A stretch of DNA of 64,000 nucleotides from the NCBI GenBank assembly GCA_028564925.1, contig CM053031.1, forward strand, positions 93,585,273-93,649,272. The letters are read 5' to 3'. Source of the stretch: Lithobates sylvaticus (lineage: Eukaryota > Chordata > Amphibia > Anura > Ranidae). The notes under the pieces are model-generated. The model did not search any database. It was not told where the DNA came from and was given only the letters and a program-made list of their open reading frames with translations. The position numbers and the translations under genes were made by a program. Shown piece after piece: positions 46,530-56,715 of the stretch (within the stretch, counting starts at the first letter, position 1; every line of letters starts with the position of its first letter).

Positions 46530-49500
46530 AGGTTGAATATGTATTTTATTAAAGTTTCAAACATACAAAATATATACATATCTTCAGTATGAACAATTCC
46601 GTAAAGCTTAAACATATAAACAGTTTTATCAAGGGGGAGAGAGGGGAAGGGGGGGCGAAGGTAGTGGGGGGGAGGGGGGGTAGGGATGAGTGGAAGGGAA
46701 GGGGTAGTGTGGGAGGGAGGAGGAGGGGGAGCATAAAGGAGTTATTGCTTTACGTTTTTAAAGTGCATGAACATCACATACAACTGTAACTGATAAGTGC
46801 AACTTGGGCACAGGGATCGTAAATCTATTTGCTCGTCTCTGCGTGGCGTCGTCTCTCTATGGACACCACCCAGAGCACTGTTGACATAGTAATCTCTGTG
46901 CCTCTTATATAAGAGGGGAGGGGGGGGACATGGTAGCAGAGGGAGAAAGAGGGAGAGGAAGGGAGATGGGAGAGAAGGATGGGGAGGGAGGGGGAGGTTG
47001 TTCAGTTAACATGTCTTAGCGATGGGAAAGCCTGGGTTGCGTCTCGGTATAAGTAAGGGTACTGGGGGAGGTTCAGAACTGTAGATTGTCTAAGAACCTG
47101 CTCGAAGTCGAGTGATGTCTCCATATAGACCATAAGGTGTTAAATTTTTCGTAGGTGTCATCTGTTTTGGCTTGTAGCTCTTCCATCAACATCATATTGT
47201 TTAGGATGCCCACCCAACCCGACATAGGGGGGATGGAGTCTTTTTTCCAATATAGGGATATGTTGTGTCTAGCTGCTGAAAGCATAAATCTCAGGAGACA
47301 TTTTTTTTGTGCTTGGATTGCGCCTGGTATGATGGACAAAAGAGCAATCAGGGGTGTGGGGGGCAGAGAAGATTGATACATATCATTGTATACCTCAAAT
47401 ATTTTGTCCCAGAATGGGCGTACCTTGGTGCATCCCCACCATGTGTGGATGTAGGTTCCCTCTCCTCCGTGGCACCTCCAGCAGACGTCTGTTGAACCGG
47501 GGAACATCCTGTGTACCGAGGAAGGAACTCTGTACCACCGAGATATCAATTTGTAGTTTTTCTCTTGCGTAAAGCCTGATCTGGATGTCTGGTGTGTGTG
47601 AATAAAGGAGATGTTCCATTGGGCCGGTGATATGTCTGTTCCTAGATCTCTAGCCCACTTATGGGTGTACGTTGGTGGTGCCTTATTGAGATGCAGTAGA
47701 ATATCCTTGTATATGAGCGATAAGGTGTGTCTGGGGGTCTGGGAGAGATTACATAGTTCCTCAAAGTTAGTGAGCTGTCTGTGGACTTGACCTGACATAT
47801 GTAGTGATCTACTTAGGTGTTTCAGTGATATCATTGAGAGCCAGTCAATATCGGAGGGGGTTCGTGTGTCCTCAGTCGGTCTTAATTGTCCCGTGGAGGG
47901 GTGAACAAATTTATTAGCCGTGGGCCACTGTTCCCGTGTGTAAGATCCCCAATGTTCTCTAAAGAGGGTGGTAGGTAGGGCAGCGTTATCGAATAGTGAG
48001 GAGAGAGGGCTGGGATCTGAGGAAAGAGCTAATTTACTGGCTTTGTCATACCACAGGGTAAGGACCGCCGTGGTCAGCGGGGAGATCCCTTGGATGGTGC
48101 GGAATTTGGTATGGTGTCCCCATAAAAGGGCTCTCAGGTCAATTTGGGCCATATCCTGTTCTGTGGAGGTTGAGGGCTTAAGTAGTGGTCTAGGGAACCA
48201 TTCAAGTAGTCTGGAGAATAGGGAGGAGGAGTGGTATGTCTGGAAGTCTGGTAGTCCCAGGCCTCCTTTGTCTCGGGGGGCACACAAGAGTTTGTTTGAG
48301 TCTGGGGGGTCGATGTAGCCAAATTTCCCTACGATGGAGCGGAGAGAGAGGAAAAAGGCTTTGGGAAGGAGAATGGGAAGCGTCTGGAATAGGTATAGTG
48401 TTTTGGGGAGGACGTCCATTTTTATGACATTCATTCTACCCCACCATGAGAGTTTGAGGTTGTGCCAAGATTCCAGGGAGCGCCTAATCGAAGTCAGTAG
48501 AGGGCTGAAGTTTAGAGGGTAGATGTCTTGTATTTCTCTGGGGATCTCTGTGCCTAGGTATTTGACGGATCGTGATTGCCATCTAAAGGGGAATCGTGCG
48601 CGCATGTCTTCTAGCTGTCGTGGGGTTAAGGAGATGTTCAGGGCTTCTGTTTTGGTGATGTTTAGTTTAAAGTTACTGTAAGTACCAAATTTGTCGAGTT
48701 CAGTTAGGATGGCTGGTATGCTGGTATGTGGTTGGGTGACATATAGCAGGAGGTCATCCGCATAAAGAGACAATTTCCGGGGGGCTGAGGGTGTGGGTAT
48801 ACCATGTATGGAATTGTTTTGACGTATGGCTTGCGCGAGGTGTTCTACTGTGATTGCAAACAAGAGAAGGGAAAGGGGGCAACCCTGTCGCGTGCCGTTG
48901 TGCGAATTTCTTGTAGAATAAGGGGGTGTATCCGTCAGGCCTGGACTTTTACCTATTTTAAGGCCTTTGATCGTCGACAGAAATTCGGTTGTGGAGATAG
49001 GTTGTTCTAGGGCTTCCACGTCGGGAGGGGGGATTGAGGGGAGGGCCGTGTCCTGTATGTATTGCAATAGATCACATGTAGAGGAGGGGGATGAGTCTTG
49101 GGGAGACGAGAGGTTGTACAGAGAGGAGTAATAGTCTCGGAACTCAGAGACTATCTCAGAGTTTTTGGATTTTTTCTGTTGCGAGGAGGACATAATGTGG
49201 TTAATGGACTGTCGCTGCTGTCTGGGATGTATGATACGCGCCAGGTGTTTTCCACACTTGTTCCCTTGAGCGTAATGTATGTGACGGCCTTTGTTACAGG
49301 CTGCCAGCGCTCTCTCAGAGAAGATCTGAAGTAGATCCCTACGAGCATTCGAGAGTTCAGTCAGGGTCTTTGCGTCCATTGTGCGTTTGTGCTGAGCCTC
49401 TAGAGCTGCTATTTGTGTAAATAAACGGCGTATGTTTTCCGTGCGGATTTTTTTCAGTCTGGAGCCGTGTTGTATTAGGACCCCTCTCAGGACACATTTC

Positions 49501-49927
49501 AGTGTCTCCCACTTATTCAGGTCAGAGGTCTCATCCTGTGCATGTTTCCGTGTAAAGTCTGTGATTGCTTGCGATAAATCGGCCAAGCACACTGTATCAG
49601 TGAGGAGATTATCGTTAAGTCTCCAGGAGGAGCGGCGGTTAGTACTCGGTAGTTTCCCTAACATCATGTGAACTGGGGCATGGTCTGACCATAGTTTTGT
49701 GCCTATCTCGCATTCAGGGTCAAAGTCCAGCAGCGTCTGTGAGAGTAGCATGTAGTCTATCCTACTGTATGATTTGTGGGCTGGGGAGTAGTAAGTGTAA
49801 TCTCTCTCAGTTGGGTGTGTGAATCTCCAGATGTCCACTAGGGACATGTCTTTCAGAGTGTTACGAATGTTCGCGAGTGATGATGGTGGTATGTGCGACT
49901 TACTTGTGGATGAGTCCATCCTCGGCA
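46530..49927 (-). mobile_element. L1/Tx1-like LINE, 5'-truncated, recent insertion
   Basis: An approximately 3.4-kb LINE lies antisense to UBE2F about 2 kb before the exon. A perfect 17-bp target duplication, taacctctggattttta, flanks it at 46513-46529 and 49928-49944. It carries a long open ORF2 (47073-49928) and a C/T-rich 3' UTR as read on its own strand (46530-47072). An AATAAA signal (complement at 46545-46550) lies about 15 bases from the 3' end. There is no long poly(A) tail next to the duplication. Removing the insert restores the 355-bp period of the tandem array it sits in. The perfect duplication and open frame point to a young insertion. Confidence 0.93.
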
Positions 49928-49928
49928 T
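47073..49928 (-). CDS. LINE ORF2 fragment: endonuclease C-terminus plus reverse transcriptase with internal deletion
   Basis: This is a 951-codon frame without stops. Residues about 1-95 are the end of an APE-type endonuclease domain (SRIDYMLLS, then SDHAPV). A linker follows to about 320. The reverse transcriptase shows GLKIGKSPG, then GTRQGCPLS, then the catalytic LYADDLLLYV. Between GKSPG and GTRQGCPLS the expected 150 or so residues with the first RT motifs are missing, replaced by about 17 unrelated residues, so the enzyme is not expected to work. The C-terminal third includes a CWRCHGGEGTYIHTWWGC knuckle, typical of L1/Tx1 ORF2. The first methionine spans the junction with the target duplication and is fortuitous: the endonuclease N-terminus and any ORF1 are absent. 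The frame is interpreted as element sequence, not a host gene. Confidence 0.9.
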   Translation of the reverse strand: MPRMDSSTSKSHIPPSSLANIRNTLKDMSLVDIWRFTHPTERDYTYYSPAHKSYSRIDYMLLSQTLLDFDPECEIGTKLWSDHAPVHMMLGKLPSTNRRSSWRLNDNLLTDTVCLADLSQAITDFTRKHAQDETSDLNKWETLKCVLRGVLIQHGSRLKKIRTENIRRLFTQIAALEAQHKRTMDAKTLTELSNARRDLLQIFSERALAACNKGRHIHYAQGNKCGKHLARIIHPRQQRQSINHIMSSSQQKKSKNSEIVSEFRDYYSSLYNLSSPQDSSPSSTCDLLQYIQDTALPSIPPPDVEALEQPISTTEFLSTIKGLKIGKSPGLTDTPPYSTRNSHNGTRQGCPLSLLLFAITVEHLAQAIRQNNSIHGIPTPSAPRKLSLYADDLLLYVTQPHTSIPAILTELDKFGTYSNFKLNITKTEALNISLTPRQLEDMRARFPFRWQSRSVKYLGTEIPREIQDIYPLNFSPLLTSIRRSLESWHNLKLSWWGRMNVIKMDVLPKTLYLFQTLPILLPKAFFLSLRSIVGKFGYIDPPDSNKLLCAPRDKGGLGLPDFQTYHSSSLFSRLLEWFPRPLLKPSTSTEQDMAQIDLRALLWGHHTKFRTIQGISPLTTAVLTLWYDKASKLALSSDPSPLSSLFDNAALPTTLFREHWGSYTREQWPTANKFVHPSTGQLRPTEDTRTPSDIDWLSMISLKHLSRSLHMSGQVHRQLTNFEELCNLSQTPRHTLSLIYKDILLHLNKAPPTYTHKWARDLGTDISPAQWNISFIHTHQTSRSGFTQEKNYKLISRWYRVPSSVHRMFPGSTDVCWRCHGGEGTYIHTWWGCTKVRPFWDKIFEVYNDMYQSSLPPTPLIALLSIIPGAIQAQKKCLLRFMLSAARHNISLYWKKDSIPPMSGWVGILNNMMLMEELQAKTDDTYEKFNTLWSIWRHHSTSSRFLDNLQF

Positions 49929-49944
49929 AACCTCTGGATTTTTA
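49928..49944. repeat. Target-site duplication, right copy, of the 46.5-49.9 kb LINE
   Basis: taacctctggattttta, identical to 46513-46529. Its first base also completes the fortuitous ATG of the ORF2 frame on the other strand. Confidence 0.95.
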
Positions 49945-51861
49945 GAGTAATTTGTTTTTATTTACAGTTTTGCATACCTTCAGTTTTCACCATTTCAGAA
50001 AAAGGAGCAATTTAAAATGTATAATTTGTTTTATTAACTCAATACAGCTTTAACTTTTATGTTTGCTAGGAATTTAGCAGGAATTTTGTACATTTTGCCA
50101 TGTATTAATGATTTTAGTGTATTTTTAGCGAAAATACTGTTTTGATAAACATTTGCGCAAATATTGTGGTACCTTAATCAGTAGCACCTGCTTTTTATTC
50201 TACTGGCCATGTGCTTTCAGAAAATGTATGGTTTGGGGGGTCTTTTACAAATTCTAAAAGCTGTAAGTGAAAAAGGAACACCTCCAGATTTTTCAAGGAA
50301 TTTTTGCGTATGTCCGATTTTCACTATTTCTCAAAAAGGCGCCATTTTAAATTTACATTTGTTATTTATTAACTCAATACAAGTTAAGCTTTTATATTTA
50401 GTAGGAATTTAGCAGTTTTTTTTTTTTTTTTGTAAAATTTGCTGTTTGTATCTGCTAATAATGATTTTAGTATATTTTTAGCGAAAATATTGCTTTGGCA
50501 AACATTTGTGCAAATATCTTGGGGCCTTAAAGATCAATAGCACCTTCTTTTTATTCTACTGATCCTATGGTTTCAGAAAATATATGGTTTGGTGGGTCAT
50601 TAACAAACTCTGAAAGCTGTAAGGGAACATTGAAAGTCTTCAGATTTTTTGAGAAATGTGCTTGTTTACATCTTTGCGTAGGTTCAGTTTTCACCATTTT
50701 GCAAAAAGGCGTAATTGAAAAATTAAAAATATTTGTTATTTACTCAATACAGGTTAAGCATTTTATGTTTAGTAGGAATTTTGTAAAATGTACTGTGTTT
50801 TTTTATCTGCTAATAATGATTTTAGTGTATTTTTAACGAAAATATTTTTGATAAACATTTGCGCAAATATTATTTTGCCCTAAAAATCAGTAGCACTGTA
50901 TTTGTATTCTACTGGATATGTGCTTTCACAAAATATATGGTTTGGGGGGGGTCTTTAACAAACTCTGAAAGCTGTGAGGGAAAAAAAAAGCTATGGAAAA
51001 ATTGCAAAAATGTCCTGGCCACCTAAGTGTAAAAATGGAACACGGCCTGGCAGCGAAAGGGTTAAAAGTTAAAAAATATAAACTAATTTGTCAGACAAAT
51101 TTACCCTCTTACCTGTCTATTAAGGCCTGAGAGGACAGAAACTATCATCTACAGTATTGTATCCCAACAATCGCCCAACTATAGGCGGTGCAAGATGGAG
51201 CCCACAAGCAAACTAAACTAGAGCCTTTCCCCCGCAGTGCCCTCCAAGTACCAGAAATGCATATTTCTCTTGTTTGAGAACTGCATTGAGAAGTACAGTG
51301 TTACTTGAGTTGTATTCCTGGATTTGCTTGTCTTTAGCTGAGAGAACTTGCAATAAACTTGACAGAGGTGCTAACCCTTCCAAGTGTTTCACTTAAGTGG
51401 AGATTCACTATGCATTTTTATTTAGAAGACATTTATCTTGTTTTACATGTTCTTTTAGAAGTGGTTCGACTAGATGAGTGTTCGAAAAGGTTTGATACTA
51501 TCTTGCAGTAAAAAACTGAGATGCAGGTCTCTAACCTTTTCTGTATACTTATAGGTCTTCTGGGACATGGTCATATGACAGTTACATCTGTTTATATCAT
51601 AACTTTCCTAAATTAAAATCTTGTGTAAAATAACAAAGGGGCTGTTAAAGCTTTATTGGCAGTAAATTGGAATTTCACACACCTCGTCTCACCTGTGACT
51701 GTCATTTCTCTGTACTTACCAGAAATTCTCCAGTGCAGATTGCTTACCAAAAAGCTGTCAGGAGCGATCCTATGAAATATGTCCAAAATAATATTTTCCA
51801 GTACATGTGAAATAGTGTAGCTTTCACTGCCTATAGATAACCTTCTGGTGTGTGTTGAGTT

Positions 51862-51914
51862 TCTCCCTTCATTCATCCCATTGTGACTTTCATTTATTTG
51901 TGCTTTGTGTGCAG
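51862..51914 (+). promoter_or_regulatory. UBE2F splice acceptor and polypyrimidine tract
   Basis: The 50 bases before the exon are pyrimidine-rich (tttcatttatttgtgctttg) and end in GTGTGCAG at 51907-51914. A cattgtgac stretch about 35 bases upstream is a plausible branch site. Cutting here puts the conserved UBE2F residues in frame from the first exon base. Confidence 0.85.
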
Positions 51915-51985
51915 CCTCCAAAAGTGAAATGTTTAACGCGGATCTGGCATCCGAACATCACAGAGACAGGCGAGATCTGTTTAAG
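51915..51985 (+). CDS. UBE2F: UBE2F internal exon (NEDD8-conjugating enzyme, catalytic core)
   Basis: This 71-nt exon translates from its first base to [15 protein letters not shown] followed by TETGEICL, plus two bases (AG) of a split serine codon. That is the central part of UBE2F, the E2 that takes NEDD8 from the UBA3-NAE1 E1 and passes it, with RBX2/RNF7, mainly to CUL5. Visible landmarks are the E2 HPN motif and the active-site cysteine of GEIC, which corresponds to Cys116 of the 185-residue human protein. The related E2 UBE2M differs here, so the TETGEIC stretch favours UBE2F. The exon starts in phase 0 and ends in phase 2. It has no stop and is bounded by AG and GT. The lack of contiguous neighbouring exon sequence argues against a processed pseudogene. 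Adjacent exons were not found in the window. Identification is from remembered family sequence, not a search. Confidence 0.93.
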
Positions 51986-51991
51986 GTGAGA
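51984..51991 (+). promoter_or_regulatory. UBE2F splice donor
   Basis: AG|GTGAGA matches the U1 donor consensus closely. It leaves two bases (AG) of a serine codon, as expected where UBE2F continues with a serine after GEICL. Confidence 0.88.
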
Positions 51992-53305
51992 TGTTGCCTT
52001 TTATGCTTCAATATTTTTTGTTGTTGCAAATTCTATCCTTGTGTCTCTGAAGTGTTTGTACTTTTCTGTTTTTTTGCTGACTCCGATTTTGATGCTAAAA
52101 ACGTCCAACTGAGCAAGAAAGGGTTGTAACCTATTGATTGCTCAAAACGCCCTTTTCTTTTCAGCCTATAGTAATTATAAAAGTTCTCCCGTAAAATCTA
52201 TACAAATCAAATTAGCTTTTTATGGACATAGTGCTGTAACTGATGTACTTGCTTTATTCCCAGTTTACAATTAGTTTAGTTATTGGGTAATAGCAAGCAA
52301 TTTTATACTTTTTTACAGGTCTGGATAGATCCAAATAATAGGTTGCTCTTGTTTGTATATTAGAGATGTGGTGGAGGTGTTCTGTAGTCACAGCGCACTT
52401 CCTGTCCTAGGGGGACAACACTACAGCTCCATAGATACAGTACCATAAGTGAGTGTCACCAAGTGCAAATAAAGAAAAATATGCAGGGGCAAATGCAGCT
52501 ATCGCATGGAAAGTCTGATAAGCTAGTAGGGCTGCAACTAACCCATTATTTTCATAATCAATTAGTTGGCCGATTAGTGTTTTGATCAGATAAAAACCTC
52601 AGTATGGCATTTTTTTCTTTTTTATTCATAGTTATGGTTTTACAAATTTAGCAAGCAACCACCACCTTTGCAGCATTTAACATAAAATGCTTCCATGCCT
52701 TAGGCTTGAGACGCACACTTTTTTCTGCAGTCGCTTTGTCAGCACCCTCTCATTTTCATAATGCGTTTTTTTTTTTTTTTTTTTTTTTGTAGCTAGAAGT
52801 AAAACAAAATGTAATGTATTTAATATGTGAAGTTTAAAAGAAAAGCAAAAAACTTGAATATCTATATGCGGTGGAAGATACAAATAACCAGCATTATGGT
52901 TCCGGAACAAAATATCCAATCTACTCTCAGATTAATATAAGATTTATAGATTTTAGACAGAGCTGTAATATAATATTATGCATGACTGAGTCCCTTGTTA
53001 TAGACAGGTAGCTTGATATAAGACATTTAGTAGCAGCAGCAGCATGCTTTTGTATCACCTGACCTCATGGGGTTAAAAAAACTAAAATTAAAAGGGATTG
53101 ATGCCATAGAGCAGCCCTCAAAATTTCTGCTCGCATTTGGCGAGTGAAATTATTTGCAGTGTGAGTATGGTCAGGGCTGTACTCTCCCAGGAATGTATAG
53201 CCAGTGCCTCCCTCCGCCATTTCAGAAGGAAAAAAATCTAGAACACAACACTCCAGTTCTGAGTAAGGGTAAAACTAAGGGAGGTCTGACAGTACTCGAC
53301 TTTAA

Positions 53306-53748
53306 GGCCCCTTTCACACTGGGGCGTTTTTCAGGCGGTACAGCGCTAAAAATAGCGCCTGTTTACCACCTGAAAAAATCCGGCCCCCTTAACTCCAGTG
53401 TGAAAGCCGGCGGGCTTTCACACTGGAGCGGTGAGCTAGCAGGACGATCAAAAAAGTCCTGCTAGCAGCATCTTTGGAGCGGTATAGGAGCGGTGTGTGC
53501 ACCGCTCCTATACCGCTCCTTCCCATTGATTAGAATGGGACACCGCGGTGATACCGCGGCAATACCGCCACAAAGCGCTGATACGGCGGCGCTCTGCGGG
53601 GGGTCTTTAACCCCTTTTCGGCCGCTCGCGGGGGGTAAAACCGCACCACGAGCGGCCGAAAACCGTGGCTAAAACAACGGTAAAGCAGCGCTAAATATAG
53701 CGCTGCTTTACCGTCACCGAGGCTCCCCGCCCCAGTGTGAAAGGGGCC
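53306..53748. mobile_element. PIF/Harbinger-like MITE in the LINE relic
   Basis: Ends ggcccctttcacactggggc and cccagtgtgaaaggggcc, with TTA on the right (53749-53751) and ttaa on the left. It is a close copy, in opposite orientation, of 12614-13025. Confidence 0.85.
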
Positions 53749-54410
53749 TTAGAGATACTACCAAGCAGTGGTATTGACAAGGGTTGTAGACTGGACAATA
53801 ATATTCACAAGAGAGTAATTTGGGTAAAAATAGAGGAAATACGGAAAAATGCACCATTGAGGAAAAAGTTTGGGTCCCGCAACAGTCACATACGCAATCT
53901 AAAGACACAAGTTCACGATCAAGAAATGTGTTTAAAATTTGGGATACAATTCATAAGAAATTTAAAGGGGATTTTTATTTTCTAGCGATAAGAATTACCA
54001 GTACTTTCCATCATGGAACGAGGAAGGTTTTTTTAAACATGGACTAAGGTTAAACATTTACAGTTAAAGGACATTATGAAAGGGGCAGGGTGAGCACTGT
54101 ATTGGAATTAGAATATAAATAGGGCACAGGGCATCGTCAGTTGAGGCACTTTGTATTCTCTCTACCCCAGCCTATAAGTGCAATTGAGAAAGAAATGATT
54201 CCCTTTTGCCCCTAAACACTATATTTCTCAGGTTTACAAGTTGCTTACGGCGCTGTTGGAGCTGAGAACACCACCATATATTGAGAAATGGGAAGGTGAC
54301 ATTGGGGTGACCTTGACTGAGCAACAGAAAAGGAAGGTGCTGAAACTGGTGCATGGCTCTTCAATAGACACACTGTAATGAATGAATTTCAAATGTTTGG
54401 CAAGAAGGTA

Positions 54411-55983
54411 CAGTGCATCCAGAAAGTATTCACAGCGCTTCACTTTTTTTCACATTTTTTTATGTTACAGCCTTATTCCAAAAATGTTTTCATTATTTTC
54501 TTCAAAATTCTGCAAACAATACCCTATAATGGGGTACAACAAGAAAGAAGTTTGAAAGAAGTTTGAAATCTTTTCAAATTCATTTAAAATAAAAAAAACA
54601 AAAAAATCACATGTACATAAATAAAAGTATTCACAGCCTTTGCTCAATACTTTTGTTGAAGCACATTTTGCACCAATTATAGCCTCAGATATATTTGAGT
54701 ATGATGCTACAAGCTTTGCACGGCTCAGGCCAAAGAGTTCAATCTTTGTTTCATCGGACCAAAGAATTTTGTTTCTCATGGTCTGAGTGTCCTTCAGGTG
54801 CCTTTTGGCAAACTTCAGATGCCAGATTGGGCTGTCAGGTGCTTTTTACTGAGTGGCTTCTGTCTGGCCACTCTACCATACAGGCCTGATTGGTGGAGTG
54901 CTGCAGAGATGGTTGTTCTTCTCTCTCCACAGAGAAACGATGGAGCTTTGTGACCATCGGGCTCTTGCTCACCGTCCTAAGGCCTTTCTCCCCCGATCGC
55001 TCAGTTTGGCCTGGTGGCCCGCTCTAGGAAGAATCCTGGTGGTTTCAAACTACTTTAATTTACGGATGATGGAGCCCACTGTGCTCATTGGGACCTTCAA
55101 TTCTGCAGAAGTTTTTCTGTACCCTTCCCCAGATCTGTGCCTCCATACAATCCTGTATCGGAGGTATACAAACAATTCCTTGGACTGCATGGTTTGGTTT
55201 GTGCTCTAAGTGCCTGTTCACACTAGTGCGATGGCAGACATTGCATGTAATTTGCAGCGCCACTGCTGTTCACATTACATGCGATGTCTGTGCAGTGCAA
55301 TGTCAGCCATACAGATAGTATGGCTGATATCTCACCGCATTCGGTCCAAACACGCACAGGACCCTTTTTTCTGTTCGGACCAGAATCGGATTGCATGTGT
55401 CTTCACACATATGCGATCCGATTCATGTCCGAACTTTCAGTTCGCAGTGCGATATACAAGCTGAAATGGGGGTGTCGTTAACATATGACACTCCACACTG
55501 CCATATGGGAACTGCTGGGAACTGCCATGCGTGTCGGGTGTGATGCAGGAACCCGCAGTTGATTCGCAGGGTTCTCGCATCGCACTAGTGTGAACAAGCA
55601 CTTACACTGTTAATCGTGGGACCTTATATAGAAGGTTTGTGCCTTTCCAAATCATATCCAATCAACTGAATTTACCACAGGTGGACTCCAATCAAGTTGT
55701 AGAAACATCTCAAGGATGATTAGTGAAAACAGGATGCACCTGAGCTCAATTTTGAGTGTCATGGCAAAGGCTGTGTGAATACTTATGTACATGTGATTTT
55801 TTTTTTTATTGATTTTTTTTTTAAATTTTGCAAAGATTTCAAGCAAACTTCTTTCACATTGTCATTATGCGGTATTAAGTGTAGAATTTTGAGGAAATAA
55901 TGAATTTAATCCATTTTAGAAAAAGGCTGTAATATAAAAAAATGTGGAAAAAGTGAAGCTGTGAATACTTTCTGGATGCACTG
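54411..55983 (-). mobile_element. Tc1 element, internally reduced, split by a MITE
   Basis: TA at 54409-54410 and 55984-55985. Ends cagtgcatccagaaagtatt and, inverted, agtgcatccagaaagtattc. The minus strand at 54700-54780 still reads RNKILWSDETKIELFG, the first catalytic aspartate block of Tc1 transposase. The rest of the transposase is degraded. A MITE was inserted at 55207-55604. Confidence 0.85.
55207..55604. mobile_element. MITE inside the Tc1
   Basis: Inverted ends taagtgcctgttcacactag and ctagtgtgaacaagcactta; the interior has tgcgatg / catcgca repeats. Confidence 0.8.
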
Positions 55984-56059
55984 TATATTACACCAGTAAG
56001 GACACACAAATTTCAATCTGAAAAGTCACCATTATGTTGGAGGGGGTGTAATGTAAATG

Positions 56060-56390
56060 CTAAGCCATTCTTGTAAAGCAATGTATTCTAGCAATGAATA
56101 CAAAGCTTCCTCTGAGACAGAGAGGCGGGCTTATGATGTCACAACCTCTGAGTCAGCCAATCAGAGTAAGCTTTGTTTTCATTGCTAGAATACATCACTT
56201 TCTATGAATGGCGCCGCCCAGACACTCTATTGTGTTCGGGGTATGAAACACGAAGGCTTCAGCTTCATACAGTTTATACAGGACATCCAGCGGCCTCACA
56301 TGTTCGTGAAGGGACATAGTTCTTTTGGGCCAGCTTGGATCTAACAAACTATGTAAAGTGTAACAAAAGCTGGAAGTCAGCTTTAATAAA
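56060..56390. repeat. Small inverted-repeat element
   Basis: aagcaatgtattctagcaatgaatacaaagct (about 56077) pairs with agctttgttttcattgctagaatacatcact (about 56170). No target duplication was established. Confidence 0.45.
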
Positions 56391-56715
56391 GACAGAAAAA
56401 TAAAATGATCCCTTTATAGTATTTAGGTAATCACTACTATAAGGGGTTAATTTTATACTTTGAATTTGTTTATTTTCATTACGTAGACAGAGCAGCGCCG
56501 AAGTTACATGAAACAAAGAACTAATAAGCAAATATACATTGTTCATTAAAACGGCCTATTAAAAAGTGTACTGTCCCTTTAAGTGACACAATTGTATATG
56601 CATAAATAAGTGATTTTCTATTAAAAAATCATGATGCAAGTGTGTGCAAATGTTTATGAATCAAAATGAAAGTGATTCCACAAACAATTTGAAGAATTGT
56701 GTGTGTCACCTTTAA

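Larger units (their letters stand above)
46276..51061. repeat. Tandem array of ~355-bp units, split by the LINE
   Basis: The unit landmark atgattttagtgtattttta recurs at 46338, 50108, 50461 and 50816. The last two steps are 353 and 355 bases. Subtracting the 3415-base LINE plus one target duplication makes the first step 355 as well. Other landmarks repeat in the same order: a cattTGcGcaaata block, ttttattctactgg, gtgctttcagaaaatatatggtttgg and aaagctgtaagtgaaaaa. The array ends at 51061 in gcagcgaaaggg followed by TTAA, the end of a TTAA-flanked MITE family, so it is probably the expanded interior of such an element. The left end is unclear. Confidence 0.85.
1..51914 (+). other. UBE2F: UBE2F intron upstream of the catalytic exon (partial)
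   Basis: Everything before the exon is read as one or more very long introns of UBE2F on the plus strand. Conserved upstream peptides (for example the EVPDAYNMV segment) were sought by eye and not found. Most of this stretch is transposon-derived. The rest is AT-rich sequence without recognisable exons: roughly 1-290, 705-1320, 1750-2090, 7780-8380, 9720-11090, 13650-14300, 20360-21550, 30740-31480, 38020-39090, 42820-43980 and 51066-51860. Confidence 0.6.
53100..56055 (+). mobile_element. L1/Tx1-like LINE ORF2 relic with nested insertions
   Basis: Plus-strand fragments at 53760-54400 look like the L1-like C-terminal region (IEEIRKNAPLRKKF, then translated TALLELRTPPYIEKWEGDIG-like text near 54240-54300). 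The frame resumes right after the Tc1 at 55986 with TPVRTHKFQSEKSPLCWRGC, the usual CWRC-type block, which fixes the two parts as one element. It is interrupted by the MITE at 53306-53748 and the Tc1 at 54411-55983, and is otherwise decayed. Confidence 0.7.

Noticed and set aside
47073-49928. A large host gene
   Set aside because: The frame is LINE ORF2 with endonuclease and RT motifs, inside a target duplication.
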